64,000 nucleotides of DNA from Micromonospora rifamycinica (GCF_900090265.1 NZ_LT607752.1:1178001-1242000); one strand, 5' to 3'. Counted from the stretch's first letter, positions 36,315-45,155 are shown. A program made the numbers and translations. The notes: generated by a model from the sequence alone, not told the origin.

Positions 36315-37853
36315 TCAGCGGCCCAGGGCGACGTCACGGAACCGGATCGCCCGGTCGGTGCGGACCCGGTAGCCGGTGACCTTCGTCGACCAGCCCTGCA
36401 CCACGTCCGGGTTGTAGAGGTAGATGTAGCTGGCGTCGTCGACGATCTGCTTGGCCGCCCGGGCGTACGTCTGCTGGCGTACCCCCTTGTCGGTCTGGGT
36501 GCGGGCCTGGTCGAGCAGGGTGTCCACGGTGGGGTTGCTGTACCCGTGGAAGTTGAACGTGCCGCCGGTGCGGTGCTGGGCGTAGTAGAAGTCGTCCGGA
36601 TCGATGTTGCCGAGCCAGCCGAGCAGGAAGGCGTCGAAGTTCCCCTTGCCCTGCTCGTCGAGCCACTGGGCGAAGTCCAGGGTACGGATCTTCACGGTGA
36701 TCCCGACCTCGGCGAGCTGGGCCGCGATCACCTGCGCGGCGGTGACCGTCTGCGGGTACTCGCTGGTCACCATCAGGTCCATGGTGCGGCCCGTGACGCC
36801 GGCCCCACCGAGCAGCCGCCGGGCCTGCTCCGGATCGTGCCGGTACGGTGCGTAGTCGTAGTACCAGGAGCTGCCCCGGGGGATCGCGGTCTGGTTGGCG
36901 GTGGCCTGCCCGAACGTGGCGGCCTTGGTGATCGCCTCCCGGTCCAGGGCGAACGCGACGGCCCGGCGGACGTTCGCGTCGTCGTACGGCTTGCGCCGCT
37001 CGTTGAGGGCGAGGTACCAGTAGTCGGTCGAGGGGGTGGTCTCGACGGTCACCCCGCCGGCCTCCTTCAGCGCCGGCACCTGCTGCGGCGGCAGGTTGTC
37101 GGTCCACTGCACCTCACCGCCGCGCAGGTTCTGCAGGGCGACCGTCGGGTCCTTGACGAAGGTGAAGGTGACCCCGTCGAGCTTCGGTTTCTGCCCCCAG
37201 TAGGCGTCGTTGCGGGCCAGCCTGATCGTGTCGCCGGCGGTGTAACCGGCCACCGTGAACGGTCCGCTGCCCACCGGCCTGGTCTTGATCGCGCCGGACT
37301 CCACGTTGGACTTCTCGACGATCGCCACGCCCTTGTACCCGCCGAGGTTGGCCAGCAGGTTCGGCGTCGGCGCGGTCAGCGTGACCACCACCGTCGCCGG
37401 GTCGGGCGCGGTCACCGACCTGACGGCGGCGAACCGGAACGACGCGTTCAGCTTCTCCCTCATGATCCGCTGGTACGAGTAGACGACGTCCTCCGAGGTC
37501 AGCGGTGACCCGTCGGAGAAGGTCACGCCCTCGCGGAGGGTGAACGTCCAGGTGAGCTGGTCGCTGCTGGTGGTCCACCTGGTGGCCAGCGCCGGCCCCA
37601 TGGTCAGGTCGGCGTCCGGCTCGACGAGCGTGTCGTAGACGTTCTCCAGCACCTCGAAGCTGTGGTAGGCCGAGGTCCTGTGCGGGTCGAGCTGGTCCGG
37701 CTCGCCGCCGATGGCGGCGGTGAGCGTGCCCCCGGCCGCCGGGCCGGCGGACGGGCCGCCCCCGTCGACGTCGACGCTCTCCCCCGCGCTGCACCCGGCG
37801 AGGCCGGTCAGGGCGACGACGAGCGCCGCCGCGGTGATCCTCGATCTGGTCAT
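36315..37853 (-). CDS. family 5 solute-binding lipoprotein (peptide/nickel type)
   Basis: A 512-aa extracellular binding protein. A lipoprotein signal peptide is clear: positive N-terminus, hydrophobic AAALVVALT and lipobox LTGLAGC (Cys about residue 21). The family 5 fold follows (GGEPDQLDPHRTSAYHSFEV, TFTLREGVTFSDGSPLTSED, NVRRAVAFALDREAI). It captures the ligand for the four downstream transport genes. Peptides are the default prediction; nickel, cobalt or opine ligands also occur in the family. The cobalamin genes nearby make a metal chelate worth considering, but nothing in the sequence shows it. ATG at 37853 is chosen, with GGAGGG about 12 nt upstream; a GTG four codons earlier sits too close to that site. 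Confidence 0.9.
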   Translation of the reverse strand: MTRSRITAAALVVALTGLAGCSAGESVDVDGGGPSAGPAAGGTLTAAIGGEPDQLDPHRTSAYHSFEVLENVYDTLVEPDADLTMGPALATRWTTSSDQLTWTFTLREGVTFSDGSPLTSEDVVYSYQRIMREKLNASFRFAAVRSVTAPDPATVVVTLTAPTPNLLANLGGYKGVAIVEKSNVESGAIKTRPVGSGPFTVAGYTAGDTIRLARNDAYWGQKPKLDGVTFTFVKDPTVALQNLRGGEVQWTDNLPPQQVPALKEAGGVTVETTPSTDYWYLALNERRKPYDDANVRRAVAFALDREAITKAATFGQATANQTAIPRGSSWYYDYAPYRHDPEQARRLLGGAGVTGRTMDLMVTSEYPQTVTAAQVIAAQLAEVGITVKIRTLDFAQWLDEQGKGNFDAFLLGWLGNIDPDDFYYAQHRTGGTFNFHGYSNPTVDTLLDQARTQTDKGVRQQTYARAAKQIVDDASYIYLYNPDVVQGWSTKVTGYRVRTDRAIRFRDVALGR

Positions 37854-38116
37854 GGACACGGTCACCCTCCGTCGCCTGGCAGATCAGAACGCGAGTCTTC
37901 TCCGCCAATGAGGACGATGTCAATGAATCAGCGCAATTCCCCGATCACCGGCCGTCCGTCCGATCGGGACCGCGCAGCGTGGACCGTGGACCGTGGACAC
38001 CACGGTGCACCGGTTACCGTTTCCTGTCCACCGCCGGTCAAACCTCATTCCACCGAAGGGATCCGGACCGCCGCCGGACAGGCCTGGCCACCACGGACCC
38101 GCCCCGGCCGGGTGGC

Positions 38117-38172
38117 GGTACGGCTCAGCTCTCGACCGGGCGGTGGAGGGTACGGCTCAGCTCTCGACCGGC
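38117..38172. repeat. 33-bp tandem duplication of the paaI 3' end
   Basis: GGTACGGCTCAGCTCTCGAC occurs at 38117 and again at 38150. The second copy contains the stop codon of the minus-strand thioesterase gene; the first lies just beyond it, so the gene's terminal segment has been duplicated past its stop. Confidence 0.85.
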
Positions 38173-38792
38173 CGGTCGAGGGTGCGGCTGCGGCCACGGA
38201 ACTCGGCCACCACCTCGTCTCCCCGGGAAACGGTGACGTCGTAGATGCCGCTGCGGCCGTACCGGACACGTTCGGTGGCGTACGCGGTCAACAGGTCGCC
38301 CTGGCGGACCGGACGCAGGAAACTGATCTCACCGCCGGCCGCGACCGTCGCCGGGCCGTGGGTGTTGCAGGCCAGCGCGAAAGCGGTGTCGGCGAGCAGG
38401 AACAGGAAACCGCCGTGGCCGATCCGGTGCCCGTTGACCATCCCGGCGGTCACCCGCATCCGGGCCACCGCCGCCCCGTCGCCGACGGAGACCAGCTCGA
38501 TGCCGAGGCCCCGGGACGCCACGTCGGCGTCGAACATGTCGTGGGCGGCCGTCCGGCCCGCCCCGGGTTCCTCCGCCACCCGCCCGCCGGGCTCCTCGGT
38601 CCCGGTCCCGCCGGGATTCTCCGTCACGGCCCCGGCGGGGGCCTCCGTCACGGTTCCGGCGGGGGCCTCCGTCACGGTTCCGCCGGGAGCCTCCGTCACC
38701 TCCCCGGGCGGGTCCGGGAGCCGGCCGTCCCGCCACCCGTCGGTCCGCTCGACGGCATCCGGATCGCTGGGGCGTGGGCTACGGTCCGGCAC
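38157..38792 (-). CDS. paaI: PaaI-type hotdog-fold thioesterase with repetitive N-terminal extension
   Basis: A 211-aa protein. The C-terminal 130 residues are a PaaI-like acyl-CoA thioesterase: AHDMFDADVASRGLGIELV, then the catalytic-region MVNGHRIGHGGFLFLLADTA, and SFLRPVRQGDLLTAYA. These hydrolyse hydroxyphenylacetyl- and related aryl-CoA esters. The N-terminal 80 residues are instead an eight-residue repeat (TEAPAGTV and variants, five to six copies), absent from ordinary PaaI. The GTG at 38792 is preferred for its perfect GGAGG 5 nt upstream. No phenylacetate genes are adjacent, so a housekeeping or cluster-related aryl-CoA proofreading role is open. Confidence 0.85.
   Translation of the reverse strand: MPDRSPRPSDPDAVERTDGWRDGRLPDPPGEVTEAPGGTVTEAPAGTVTEAPAGAVTENPGGTGTEEPGGRVAEEPGAGRTAAHDMFDADVASRGLGIELVSVGDGAAVARMRVTAGMVNGHRIGHGGFLFLLADTAFALACNTHGPATVAAGGEISFLRPVRQGDLLTAYATERVRYGRSGIYDVTVSRGDEVVAEFRGRSRTLDRPVES
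38593..38712 (-). repeat. 24-bp in-frame tandem repeat in the paaI N-terminal region
   Basis: Units starting CCTCCGTCACGG recur every 24 bp (for example 38641, 38665, 38689), encoding an eight-residue TEAPxGxV repeat. Being a multiple of three, the array expands without a frameshift. Confidence 0.85.
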
Positions 38793-39123
38793 GGTTCCTC
38801 CTGGGTCACCCGGCGCGACGCCCGGGGCCGACGCCGGTCGCCGCTGCCGACCGTACGCCGCCGGGCGGCGACCACCCGTCGCGGGTGCCGGGCGCGATCC
38901 GGCCACCCGCCCCACCATCATCTCCTCCGGCCATCCGCCCCACCACAACCTGCTCCGGCAACCCGCCCCACCGCCACCTCCTCCGGCCGCCGGGACCGGC
39001 GGGCGGGGTTATGCTCACGGACGTGCCGGCGGTGCGGCCTGCCGTCCCGGCCCCGGCCGGGACGACCGCGCCGGACGCGCCGACGGCCGCCGGTGGTGCA
39101 CGTACCGGTGGGGAGGGCTCCCG
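38793..39123. other. divergent intergenic region with a 28-bp repeat
   Basis: It separates the thioesterase gene from crcB. Three imperfect 28-bp units start at 38905, 38933 and 38961 (core CCGCCCCACC). No supported gene. The promoters of both flanking genes probably lie here, but I see no clear boxes. Confidence 0.6.
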
Positions 39124-39750
39124 ATGTCGCGATGGTCGCGGCGCGTCGACCCCGACGTCGACCTGCGCGTTCCGGCCGACCGGGGTGAGCTGACCGCGCA
39201 CCCGGCCGCCGTGCTCGGCGCGATCGCCGCCGGTGGGATGCTGGGCGCGCTCGCCCGCGCCGGGGTGCAGACCGCCCTGCCCCACGCGCCGACCGGGTTC
39301 CCCTGGTCCACCTTCGCCGTGAACGTCACCGGCTGCCTGCTGATCGGGGCGCTGATGGGGGTGCTCGGCCGGCGTCGGGCCGGTCCGCTGGTCCGGCCGT
39401 TCCTCGCCGTCGGGGTGCTCGGCGGCTTCACCACCTTCTCCGCGTACGTGGTGGACGTGCACCGGGCGCTGGCCGCCGGGGCCGCCGGGACGGCCCTGGG
39501 CTACCTGGCCGCCACCCTGGTCGGCGGACTGCTGGCGGTCGCCGTCGGTGACGCCCTGGTCGCCCGGTGGTGGGGCACGGACGCCGGCCGGGGCCGCCGC
39601 GCGCCCGGATCCGGCCGGAGCGACCGGCGGCCCGGATCCGGGCGGAGCGACCGGCGGCCCGGATCCGGCCGGAGCGGTCGACGCGCCGGGTGGGGACGGG
39701 ACGACCGGCCGCCGGGTCCGGGCCGGCCGCAGCGGGAGGTCCGCCGGTGA
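39124..39750 (+). CDS. crcB: CrcB-family fluoride channel, first of a pair
   Basis: A 208-aa membrane protein of the CrcB/Fluc family. About four transmembrane helices (residues 30-145) include the family motifs FPWSTFAVNVTGCLLIG and GVLGGFTTFSAYVVD, with the Phe/Asn/Thr residues that line the fluoride pore. Fluc channels work as antiparallel dimers; many Gram-positives encode two different subunits side by side, as here. The C-terminal 65 residues are a hydrophilic Gly/Ser/Arg/Asp repeat (GSGRSDRRP units) not found in most CrcB proteins. ATG at 39124 with GGGAG upstream. Confidence 0.9.
   Translation: MSRWSRRVDPDVDLRVPADRGELTAHPAAVLGAIAAGGMLGALARAGVQTALPHAPTGFPWSTFAVNVTGCLLIGALMGVLGRRRAGPLVRPFLAVGVLGGFTTFSAYVVDVHRALAAGAAGTALGYLAATLVGGLLAVAVGDALVARWWGTDAGRGRRAPGSGRSDRRPGSGRSDRRPGSGRSGRRAGWGRDDRPPGPGRPQREVRR
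39604..39684 (+). repeat. 27-bp in-frame tandem repeat in the crcB tail
   Basis: Three copies starting CCCGGATCC at 39604, 39631 and 39658 encode a nine-residue GSGRSDRRP repeat. Confidence 0.85.
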
Positions 39751-40109
39751 CCGTGCTGCTCATCGCGCTGGGCGCGGCCCTCGGTGCGCCCCTGCGCTAC
39801 CTCACCGACCGGGCCGTGCAGGCCCGGCACGACTCCCGGTTCCCGTGGGGGACGCTGACCGTCAACGTCGCCGGCTCGCTGCTGCTCGGCGCGGTGGTCG
39901 GGGCACCCGTCGGGCCGGCGGTGACCGCGCTGGTCGGCACCGGCTTCTGCGGCGCGCTGACCACCTGGTCCACCTTCGGCTACGAGACCGTACGACTGGC
40001 CCGCACCGACGCCCGGCGGCAGGCGGTGGCCAACGCCCTGGCCAGTGTCGTCGCCGGTCTGGGCGCGGCCAGCCTCGGCTTCGCCCTGGCCCGGGCGCTC
40101 ACCGGCTGA
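39747..40109 (+). CDS. crcB: CrcB-family fluoride channel, second of a pair
   Basis: A 120-aa CrcB subunit, normal family length. RFPWGTLTVNVAGSLLLG and GFCGALTTWSTFGYE carry the pore motifs. The GTG start forms a GTGA overlap with the first crcB stop, with GGGAGG upstream. The two proteins probably form the heterodimeric channel that protects the cell against fluoride. It ends 6 bp before the convergent cbiX stop. Confidence 0.93.
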   Translation: MTVLLIALGAALGAPLRYLTDRAVQARHDSRFPWGTLTVNVAGSLLLGAVVGAPVGPAVTALVGTGFCGALTTWSTFGYETVRLARTDARRQAVANALASVVAGLGAASLGFALARALTG

Positions 40110-40115
40110 CCGGCC

Positions 40116-41165
40116 TCAGCGGACCGTCGTCACGTCCCGCCCGGTGGTGTGACCGTGCCGGTGCCGGCCGTCGTGGCCGTGGCCGCCAATCCCGTGCTGG
40201 CCGTCGGGACCGTGCTGACCGGCGTGGTCGCCGTGGTCGTGCCGGCCGGTGTGGTCGTGGCCGGCGTGCCCGTGCTGGCCGGCGTGGTCGTGATGGTGAT
40301 GGTGGTGGCCGTGGCCGTCGACCGGGTCGTCGGGGTGGTCGTGCGGGGTCTGCGGGCGGCCCACCTTGTCGGCGAAGCCGGGCATCAGCACCCGGTACGC
40401 ACAGGTGTCGCAGTTCATCCGGATGTCCCCCCGCAGCGCCTCGGCGTGCCGTTCCAGCACCAGGTCGGCCAGGGCGTCGCAGTCACCGATCAGGTCGGCG
40501 ACCCGGACGTCCAGGTCGGGACGGTCCGCGGCGAACGCCTGCGACTGGGCCACGATCCGGTCCGGCAGAACCCCGGCGAACAGGAAGTACGGGGCCACCA
40601 CGATCCGGCGGGCACCCAGCCGGACCAGCCGGTCGAGCACCGCCGGCACGGACGGCTCGGCCAGCGAGATGAACCCCGGTTCGACGCCGGCGTAGCCGCG
40701 CCCCTCCCACAGCAGCCGGGCCACCTTCGCCACCTCGGCGTTGGCGTCCGGGTCGGTGGCGCCGCGCCCGATCAGCGCCACCCACGTGCCGGCCCGGTCC
40801 GCCCCGTCCAGCGCGGCGTCGATCCGCTGCTCCAGGACGGCGTGCAGCAGCGGGTGCGGGCCGAGCGGCCGGCCGTACCGGTACGTCAGGCCGGCGTGCC
40901 GCTCCTGCTCGCGGGCCATCGCGGCCGGGATGTCGCCCTTGCCGTGGCCGGCGGCGGTGAGCACCAGCGGCAACGCGACCAGCGACCGGTGGCCCCGGGA
41001 GACCAGCGCGGTGACCGCGTCGGTCAACGGCGGCCGGGACAGCTCGATGAAGCCACCCTCGACGTCGCCCCCGGCCCGGTCCCGGACCCGGTCGACGAGG
41101 GCGGCGAACTGGTCGACCCCGGCCGCGCTGCGCGTACCGTGCCCGACGATGACCAGTGCGGTCAT
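40116..41165 (-). CDS. cbiX: sirohydrochlorin cobaltochelatase (CbiX) with histidine-rich tail
   Basis: A 349-aa protein with two CbiX half-domains. The catalytic histidines are in VGHGTRS (about residue 9) and TAAGHGKGD. The segment MNCDTCAYR is a Cys-x2-Cys pattern usual in long CbiX and possibly an iron-sulfur site. The last 85 residues are extraordinarily His-rich (HHHHHHDHAGQHGHAG and so on), suited to cobalt storage or delivery. It inserts Co(II) into sirohydrochlorin at the start of the oxygen-independent B12 route. ATG overlaps the cobH stop by 4 nt. It is the last gene of the cobalamin operon. Confidence 0.93.
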   Translation of the reverse strand: MTALVIVGHGTRSAAGVDQFAALVDRVRDRAGGDVEGGFIELSRPPLTDAVTALVSRGHRSLVALPLVLTAAGHGKGDIPAAMAREQERHAGLTYRYGRPLGPHPLLHAVLEQRIDAALDGADRAGTWVALIGRGATDPDANAEVAKVARLLWEGRGYAGVEPGFISLAEPSVPAVLDRLVRLGARRIVVAPYFLFAGVLPDRIVAQSQAFAADRPDLDVRVADLIGDCDALADLVLERHAEALRGDIRMNCDTCAYRVLMPGFADKVGRPQTPHDHPDDPVDGHGHHHHHHDHAGQHGHAGHDHTGRHDHGDHAGQHGPDGQHGIGGHGHDGRHRHGHTTGRDVTTVR

Positions 41166-41755
41166 TTTTCCTCCTGGTAGAGCAGGGCGTTGAGGGCGGC
41201 GGCGGCGACCGCCGAGCCGCCCTTCTCGCCGACGTTGGACACGGCGGGCAGGCCGCTGGCCCGCAACGCCGCCTTGGACTCGGCGGCCCCGACGAAGCCG
41301 ACCGGCAACCCGACCACCAGCGCCGGGGCGGCGCCCACCGTGATCAGTTCGACCAGAGCGGTCGGGGCGCAGCCGACCACCCAGACCGCCCCCGGGCCGA
41401 CCCGCTCCAGGGCGATCCGGACGGCCGCCGCCGACCGGGTCAGCCCGGACCGCCGGGCCAGGGCGGCGGCGGCCGGTTCGGCGACCGGGCAGACGATCTC
41501 CCGCCCCGCCCGGGTGATCCCGGCGGCGACCATCGCCACGTCGGTGACGATCGGCGCACCGGCCCGCAGCGCGGCCAGCCCACCGGCCAGCGCCGCCTCG
41601 TCGCAGACCAGGTCGGCGACGTAGTCGAGATCGGCGCTGGCGTGCACCACCCGCTCGACGACCGCGCGGGTCAACGGCGGCAGCCGCCCCAGGTCGACCC
41701 GTTCCCGCAGGATCCGGTACGACTCCTGTTCGATCGGATGGACGACCCGGCTCAC
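41162..41755 (-). CDS. cobH: precorrin-8X methylmutase (CobH/CbiC)
   Basis: A 197-aa enzyme that moves a methyl from C11 to C12 to give hydrogenobyrinate. Family motifs are HPIEQESYRIL (catalytic His about residue 6), ERVVHASADLDYV, DVAMVAAGI and GLPVGFVGAAESK. GTG at 41755 with GGAGG 6 nt upstream. It follows the ferredoxin gene after 34 bp. Standard length. Confidence 0.94.
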   Translation of the reverse strand: MSRVVHPIEQESYRILRERVDLGRLPPLTRAVVERVVHASADLDYVADLVCDEAALAGGLAALRAGAPIVTDVAMVAAGITRAGREIVCPVAEPAAAALARRSGLTRSAAAVRIALERVGPGAVWVVGCAPTALVELITVGAAPALVVGLPVGFVGAAESKAALRASGLPAVSNVGEKGGSAVAAAALNALLYQEEK

Positions 41756-41789
41756 CGCCCGCCTCCGGCGGCCGGTCGGTCGATGACGG

Positions 41790-42062
41790 TCATGGCGCTC
41801 CTCGTCGCTCGGTGGTGACCCGGATCGCGTCCACCGGGCAGATCTCCAGACACTCCAGGCAGCCGGTGCAGCGGTCGGCCCGGACGGTCAGCCCGCCGGG
41901 CACCGGGCGGATCGCCCGGGTGGGGCAGGTCCGCAGGCAGGCCCCGCAGCCCTGACAGGCGTCGATGACTACCGGCGCTGCGACCGGGCCGCCCGCCACC
42001 ACCGGAGCCGTCCCGGGTCGGGGCGCGGCGACCGGGCCGGTCGGGGACACGGCGGGGGTCAT
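41790..42062 (-). CDS. 2[4Fe-4S] ferredoxin in the cobalamin operon
   Basis: A 90-aa protein. An Ala/Pro-rich N-terminal stretch of about 30 residues precedes two cluster-binding motifs, CQGCGACLRTCP and CTGCLECLEICP. The ATG at 42062 overlaps the cbiG-cobJ stop (TGATG), which decides the start over an ATG three codons upstream. It is likely the electron donor for a redox step of corrin synthesis, such as ring reduction or cobalt reduction; that role is inferred from position. Confidence 0.9.
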   Translation of the reverse strand: MTPAVSPTGPVAAPRPGTAPVVAGGPVAAPVVIDACQGCGACLRTCPTRAIRPVPGGLTVRADRCTGCLECLEICPVDAIRVTTERRGAP

Positions 42063-43789
42063 CCGCGCCACCGGTAGCCCCGGGGGGTGACCATCCGGCC
42101 GCCGACCAGCCGGGTCTGCGAGCTGCCGACCACCACCAGGCCGTACATGTCGACCACGCCCGGGTCGAAGGTGGCCAGGGTGGCCAGGTGGACCTGCTCG
42201 TCGGGTCGGCTGGCGTTGCGGACCACACCGACCGGGGTGTGCGGCGGACGGTGCTCGGCGAACGTCGCCAGCACCGCGCCGAGCTGCCAGTCCCGGGCCC
42301 GGCTGCGCGGGTTGTAGAGCAGCGCGACCAGGTCCGCCTCGGCGGCGGCGGCGACCCGCCGTTCGATCGCCGCCCAGGGCGTGTGCAGGTCGGACAGGCT
42401 CAGGTAGACGTGGTCGTGTCCGATCGGCGCGCCGAGCAGCGCGGCGGCGGCCAGCGCGGCGGTCACCCCGGGCACCCCGACCACGTCGATCCGCTCGTCG
42501 GCGTACTCCAGGGCGGGGCTGGCCATCGCGTACACCCCGGCGTCGCCCGAGCCGACCAGCGCGACGGCGTGCCCGGCGGCGGCCTCGGCGACCGCGCTGC
42601 GGGCCCGTTCCTCCTCCGCGCCGAGCCCGCTGGCCAGCACCCGGGTGCCCGGCCGCAGCAGGTCGCGGACCTGGTCGACGTACTGGTCGAGGCCGACGAC
42701 CACGGCGGCCCGGCGCAGCTCGGCGACGGCACGCGGGGTGCGCAGGTCGGCCGCGCCGGGGCCCAGGCCGACGATCGCCAACCGGCCGCGTGGGGACTGC
42801 CGGGCGACCGCGACGGTGGCCATCGCCGAGGCGGTCTTCGGCACCAGCAGGGTGCCGCCGTCGTGCAGCGCCGCCGCCTCGGCGACGCTGGGCGTGCCGA
42901 CAGCGGCCCGGACCACCTCACTGGGGTGCGGCACGTCGACCGTGGCCAGCTCCACCGCCGGCCAGGTCCGCAGGGGTACGCCGAGCGCGTCGGCGGTGGC
43001 CCGGATGCCCTCCTCGTCGGCCTTCACGTCGACACTGGCCAGACAGCGCAGACTGGCCGGGCTCAACCCGGCGGCGGCGAACGCCCGGCGCAGCAGCGCC
43101 GCGACCTCGGCGGCCGGCACCCCCCGGCTCGATCCCACCCCGGCGACCAGGGACGGCGGTCGCAGCACGACGGTCCGGTCGTCCACCGGCACGATCCGGT
43201 CGGTGACCAGCACCCGGTAGCCGCCGGACTCCGGGCCGGTCGCGGTGGGGTCCACACCCGCCGGGGTTCCGCGGTGGACGTTCGGCGGCAGGGCGGGCAG
43301 CGGCCAGACCGCGTCGGCGACCAGCCGGACCGGTTCCCCGTCGAGGATCGCCCGGGACACCGCGGCCACCGCCCCCTCGACCGGCCAGCCGAGGGTGTCC
43401 AGGCCGGGCAGGTCGACCGCGTCGGTGGCGGTGGTGACCACCGGCCGGGCGTCGAGCAGCGCGGCCACCTCGGCGGCGAGCGCGTTCGCGCCCCCGGCGT
43501 GGCCACCGAGCAGGGCGACGGCGTGCCGGGCGGCCTCGTCGACCACCACCACCGCCGGATCGGTGCGCTTGTCGTCGAGCAGCGGTGCCAGGATCCGTAC
43601 CACCGCCCCGGTGGCCAGGAAGACCACCACCGCGTCGTACGCCGCCCAGGCGGCGCGCAGCGCGTCGGCGACCCCGTCGGCCTCGACCAGCCGGGCGTGC
43701 GGCCAGGCGTCGGCCAGGGTCCGGGCGTGCCGACGACCGGCGGCGGTGGCCGCGACGAGTCCCACCCGGTGCGGGCCGACGCCGGTCAC
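42059..43789 (-). CDS. cobJ: CbiG-CobJ fusion (cobalt-precorrin-5A hydrolase / precorrin-3B C17-methyltransferase)
   Basis: A 576-aa bifunctional enzyme. Residues about 1-330 are CbiG: VVVFLATGAVVRILAPLL, GGHAGGANALA and the C-terminal GVGSSRGVPAAEVAALL to LASVDVKADEEGI. Residues about 335-576 are a CobJ/CbiH-type SAM-dependent methyltransferase: AIVGLGPGAADLRTPRA, LVGSGDAGVYAMASPALE and YNPRSRARDW. Fusion of the ring-contracting methylase with the hydrolase is known in actinomycetes. GTG start at 43789. It combines steps of the route at ring contraction. Confidence 0.92.
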   Translation of the reverse strand: MTGVGPHRVGLVAATAAGRRHARTLADAWPHARLVEADGVADALRAAWAAYDAVVVFLATGAVVRILAPLLDDKRTDPAVVVVDEAARHAVALLGGHAGGANALAAEVAALLDARPVVTTATDAVDLPGLDTLGWPVEGAVAAVSRAILDGEPVRLVADAVWPLPALPPNVHRGTPAGVDPTATGPESGGYRVLVTDRIVPVDDRTVVLRPPSLVAGVGSSRGVPAAEVAALLRRAFAAAGLSPASLRCLASVDVKADEEGIRATADALGVPLRTWPAVELATVDVPHPSEVVRAAVGTPSVAEAAALHDGGTLLVPKTASAMATVAVARQSPRGRLAIVGLGPGAADLRTPRAVAELRRAAVVVGLDQYVDQVRDLLRPGTRVLASGLGAEEERARSAVAEAAAGHAVALVGSGDAGVYAMASPALEYADERIDVVGVPGVTAALAAAALLGAPIGHDHVYLSLSDLHTPWAAIERRVAAAAEADLVALLYNPRSRARDWQLGAVLATFAEHRPPHTPVGVVRNASRPDEQVHLATLATFDPGVVDMYGLVVVGSSQTRLVGGRMVTPRGYRWRG

Positions 43790-43805
43790 CGGTGCTCCCC
43801 GGGTC

Positions 43806-43883
43806 GACGTGGTGCGGTGCCGGTCACGGGCGGTCGCCCGTGCCGACGTGGTGCGGTGACGGTCACGGGCGCTCCCCGGTGAG
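43806..43883. repeat. 39-bp tandem duplication at the cobL 3' end
   Basis: GACGTGGTGCGGTG followed by CGGTCACGGGCG occurs at 43806 and 43845. The second copy contains the cobL stop codon on the minus strand; the first is an extra copy beyond it in the cobL-cobJ gap. Confidence 0.85.
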
Positions 43884-45155
43884 GACGACCACCGGGTTGG
43901 TGGCCGCGAGTCGGATGGATCCGTCGGGCAGGTCGGCCAGGCGGGCGGCGGTGAGCTGGCTGCCGGTGACCGTGTAGCCGGCGGCGCGCAGCAGGTGCAC
44001 GGCCGGGGCGATCCGGTCCAGGGCGGCGAGGGTGACCACCACCCGGGCGGGGCGGCGGTCGGCGACGGCGGTCAGCACGGCGGTCCCCCCGCCTCCGACG
44101 AAGACGGCGTCCGGGTCGGGCAACCCGCGCAGGACGGCCGGGGCGTCACCGGTGACCACCCGCACGTCGACACCGTGCCGGGCGGCGTTGACCGCGATCG
44201 GCGCCGCCGGATCCCGCTCCACGGCGATCACCGCCGCGCCGAGCAGCGCGCACTCGATGCCGACCGAGCCGCTGCCCGCGCCGACGTCCCAGACCAGCCG
44301 ACCGAGCCGGGGCCGCAGCCGGGCGACGGCCAGCGCCCGTACCTCGGCCTTCGTGATCATCGAGTCCCGGTGCCGGTACGCCGACTCGGGCAGCGCCCAG
44401 CCGTCGGCGGGCGCGGCGGCCGGCTGGTTGTCCGCCCGCACCGGCCCGACACCGGCCGGCGTCGCGGGATCGGCGTCGGGGCCGGCAGGGGCCGCCAGGC
44501 TGAGCAGGACGTGCGGATCGGCCCAGCGGCGGGCGGCGGCCTGTTCCGGGGTAGCCCAGGTGACCCGCTCGGCGGCGCTGCCGAGGTGTTCGGCCACCAC
44601 CAGCCGGCGGGACCAACCGGCCAGCCCGGCCCCGATCTCGGTGGCACCGGCACCCGGCGCGGTGAGCACGGCGACGGCCGGTAGCGCCCGGCAGGCGTGC
44701 AGGGCCGGACCCAGGTCCCGGCCGTGGGCGGTGACCACCACCGCGCCGTCCCAGTCGAGCCCGGCGCGGGCGAACGCGGCGGCCACGCTGGACACCGCCG
44801 GCAGCACCCGCACCGGCAGCCCGGCGGCGCGCAGCCGGCGTACCACGCCGAAGAAGCCGGGGTCGCCGCTGGCCAGCACCACGGTCGGCAGCCCGGCGGC
44901 GTGGGCGGCGGTGAGCCGGTCCAGCGCGGGGGTGAGCGGCCCGAGGACGACGGTCTCGACGTCGGGCGGCACCGGCACGGCGGCCAGGTGCCGGGCCGCC
45001 CCGACCACCAGCCCGGCCCCGGCCAGGGCGGCCAGCGCCGCAGGTGGCCACGGCCGACCGGCCGCGTCGACCCCCAGCACCAGCACCGGCACCGCGCCGC
45101 CGGCCACCGGCACGGACCGCGCCGCGCCGTCCGCCGCCGGATCCCGGCCGGTCAT
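43863..45155 (-). CDS. cobL: precorrin-6Y C5,15-methyltransferase (decarboxylating), CobL (CbiE+CbiT)
   Basis: A 430-aa fusion. The N-terminal half is a CbiE-type tetrapyrrole methylase (VVLASGDPGFFGVVRRL, VLPAVSSVAAAFARAGL). The C-terminal half, from about residue 265, is the CbiT methylase/decarboxylase with the SAM motif VWDVGAGSGSVGIECAL (about 285-301). It methylates C5 and C15 and removes the C12 acetate carboxylate. The ATG at 45155 overlaps the cbiD stop (ATGA); a start three codons further upstream is less likely. Confidence 0.93.
   Translation of the reverse strand: MTGRDPAADGAARSVPVAGGAVPVLVLGVDAAGRPWPPAALAALAGAGLVVGAARHLAAVPVPPDVETVVLGPLTPALDRLTAAHAAGLPTVVLASGDPGFFGVVRRLRAAGLPVRVLPAVSSVAAAFARAGLDWDGAVVVTAHGRDLGPALHACRALPAVAVLTAPGAGATEIGAGLAGWSRRLVVAEHLGSAAERVTWATPEQAAARRWADPHVLLSLAAPAGPDADPATPAGVGPVRADNQPAAAPADGWALPESAYRHRDSMITKAEVRALAVARLRPRLGRLVWDVGAGSGSVGIECALLGAAVIAVERDPAAPIAVNAARHGVDVRVVTGDAPAVLRGLPDPDAVFVGGGGTAVLTAVADRRPARVVVTLAALDRIAPAVHLLRAAGYTVTGSQLTAARLADLPDGSIRLAATNPVVVLTGERP

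Noticed and set aside
41752..41790. Short 13-codon frame between the ferredoxin and cobH genes
   Set aside because: It ends at the GTGA of cobH and could be read as a coupling ORF, but cobH has its own GGAGG and the frame is too short to support.
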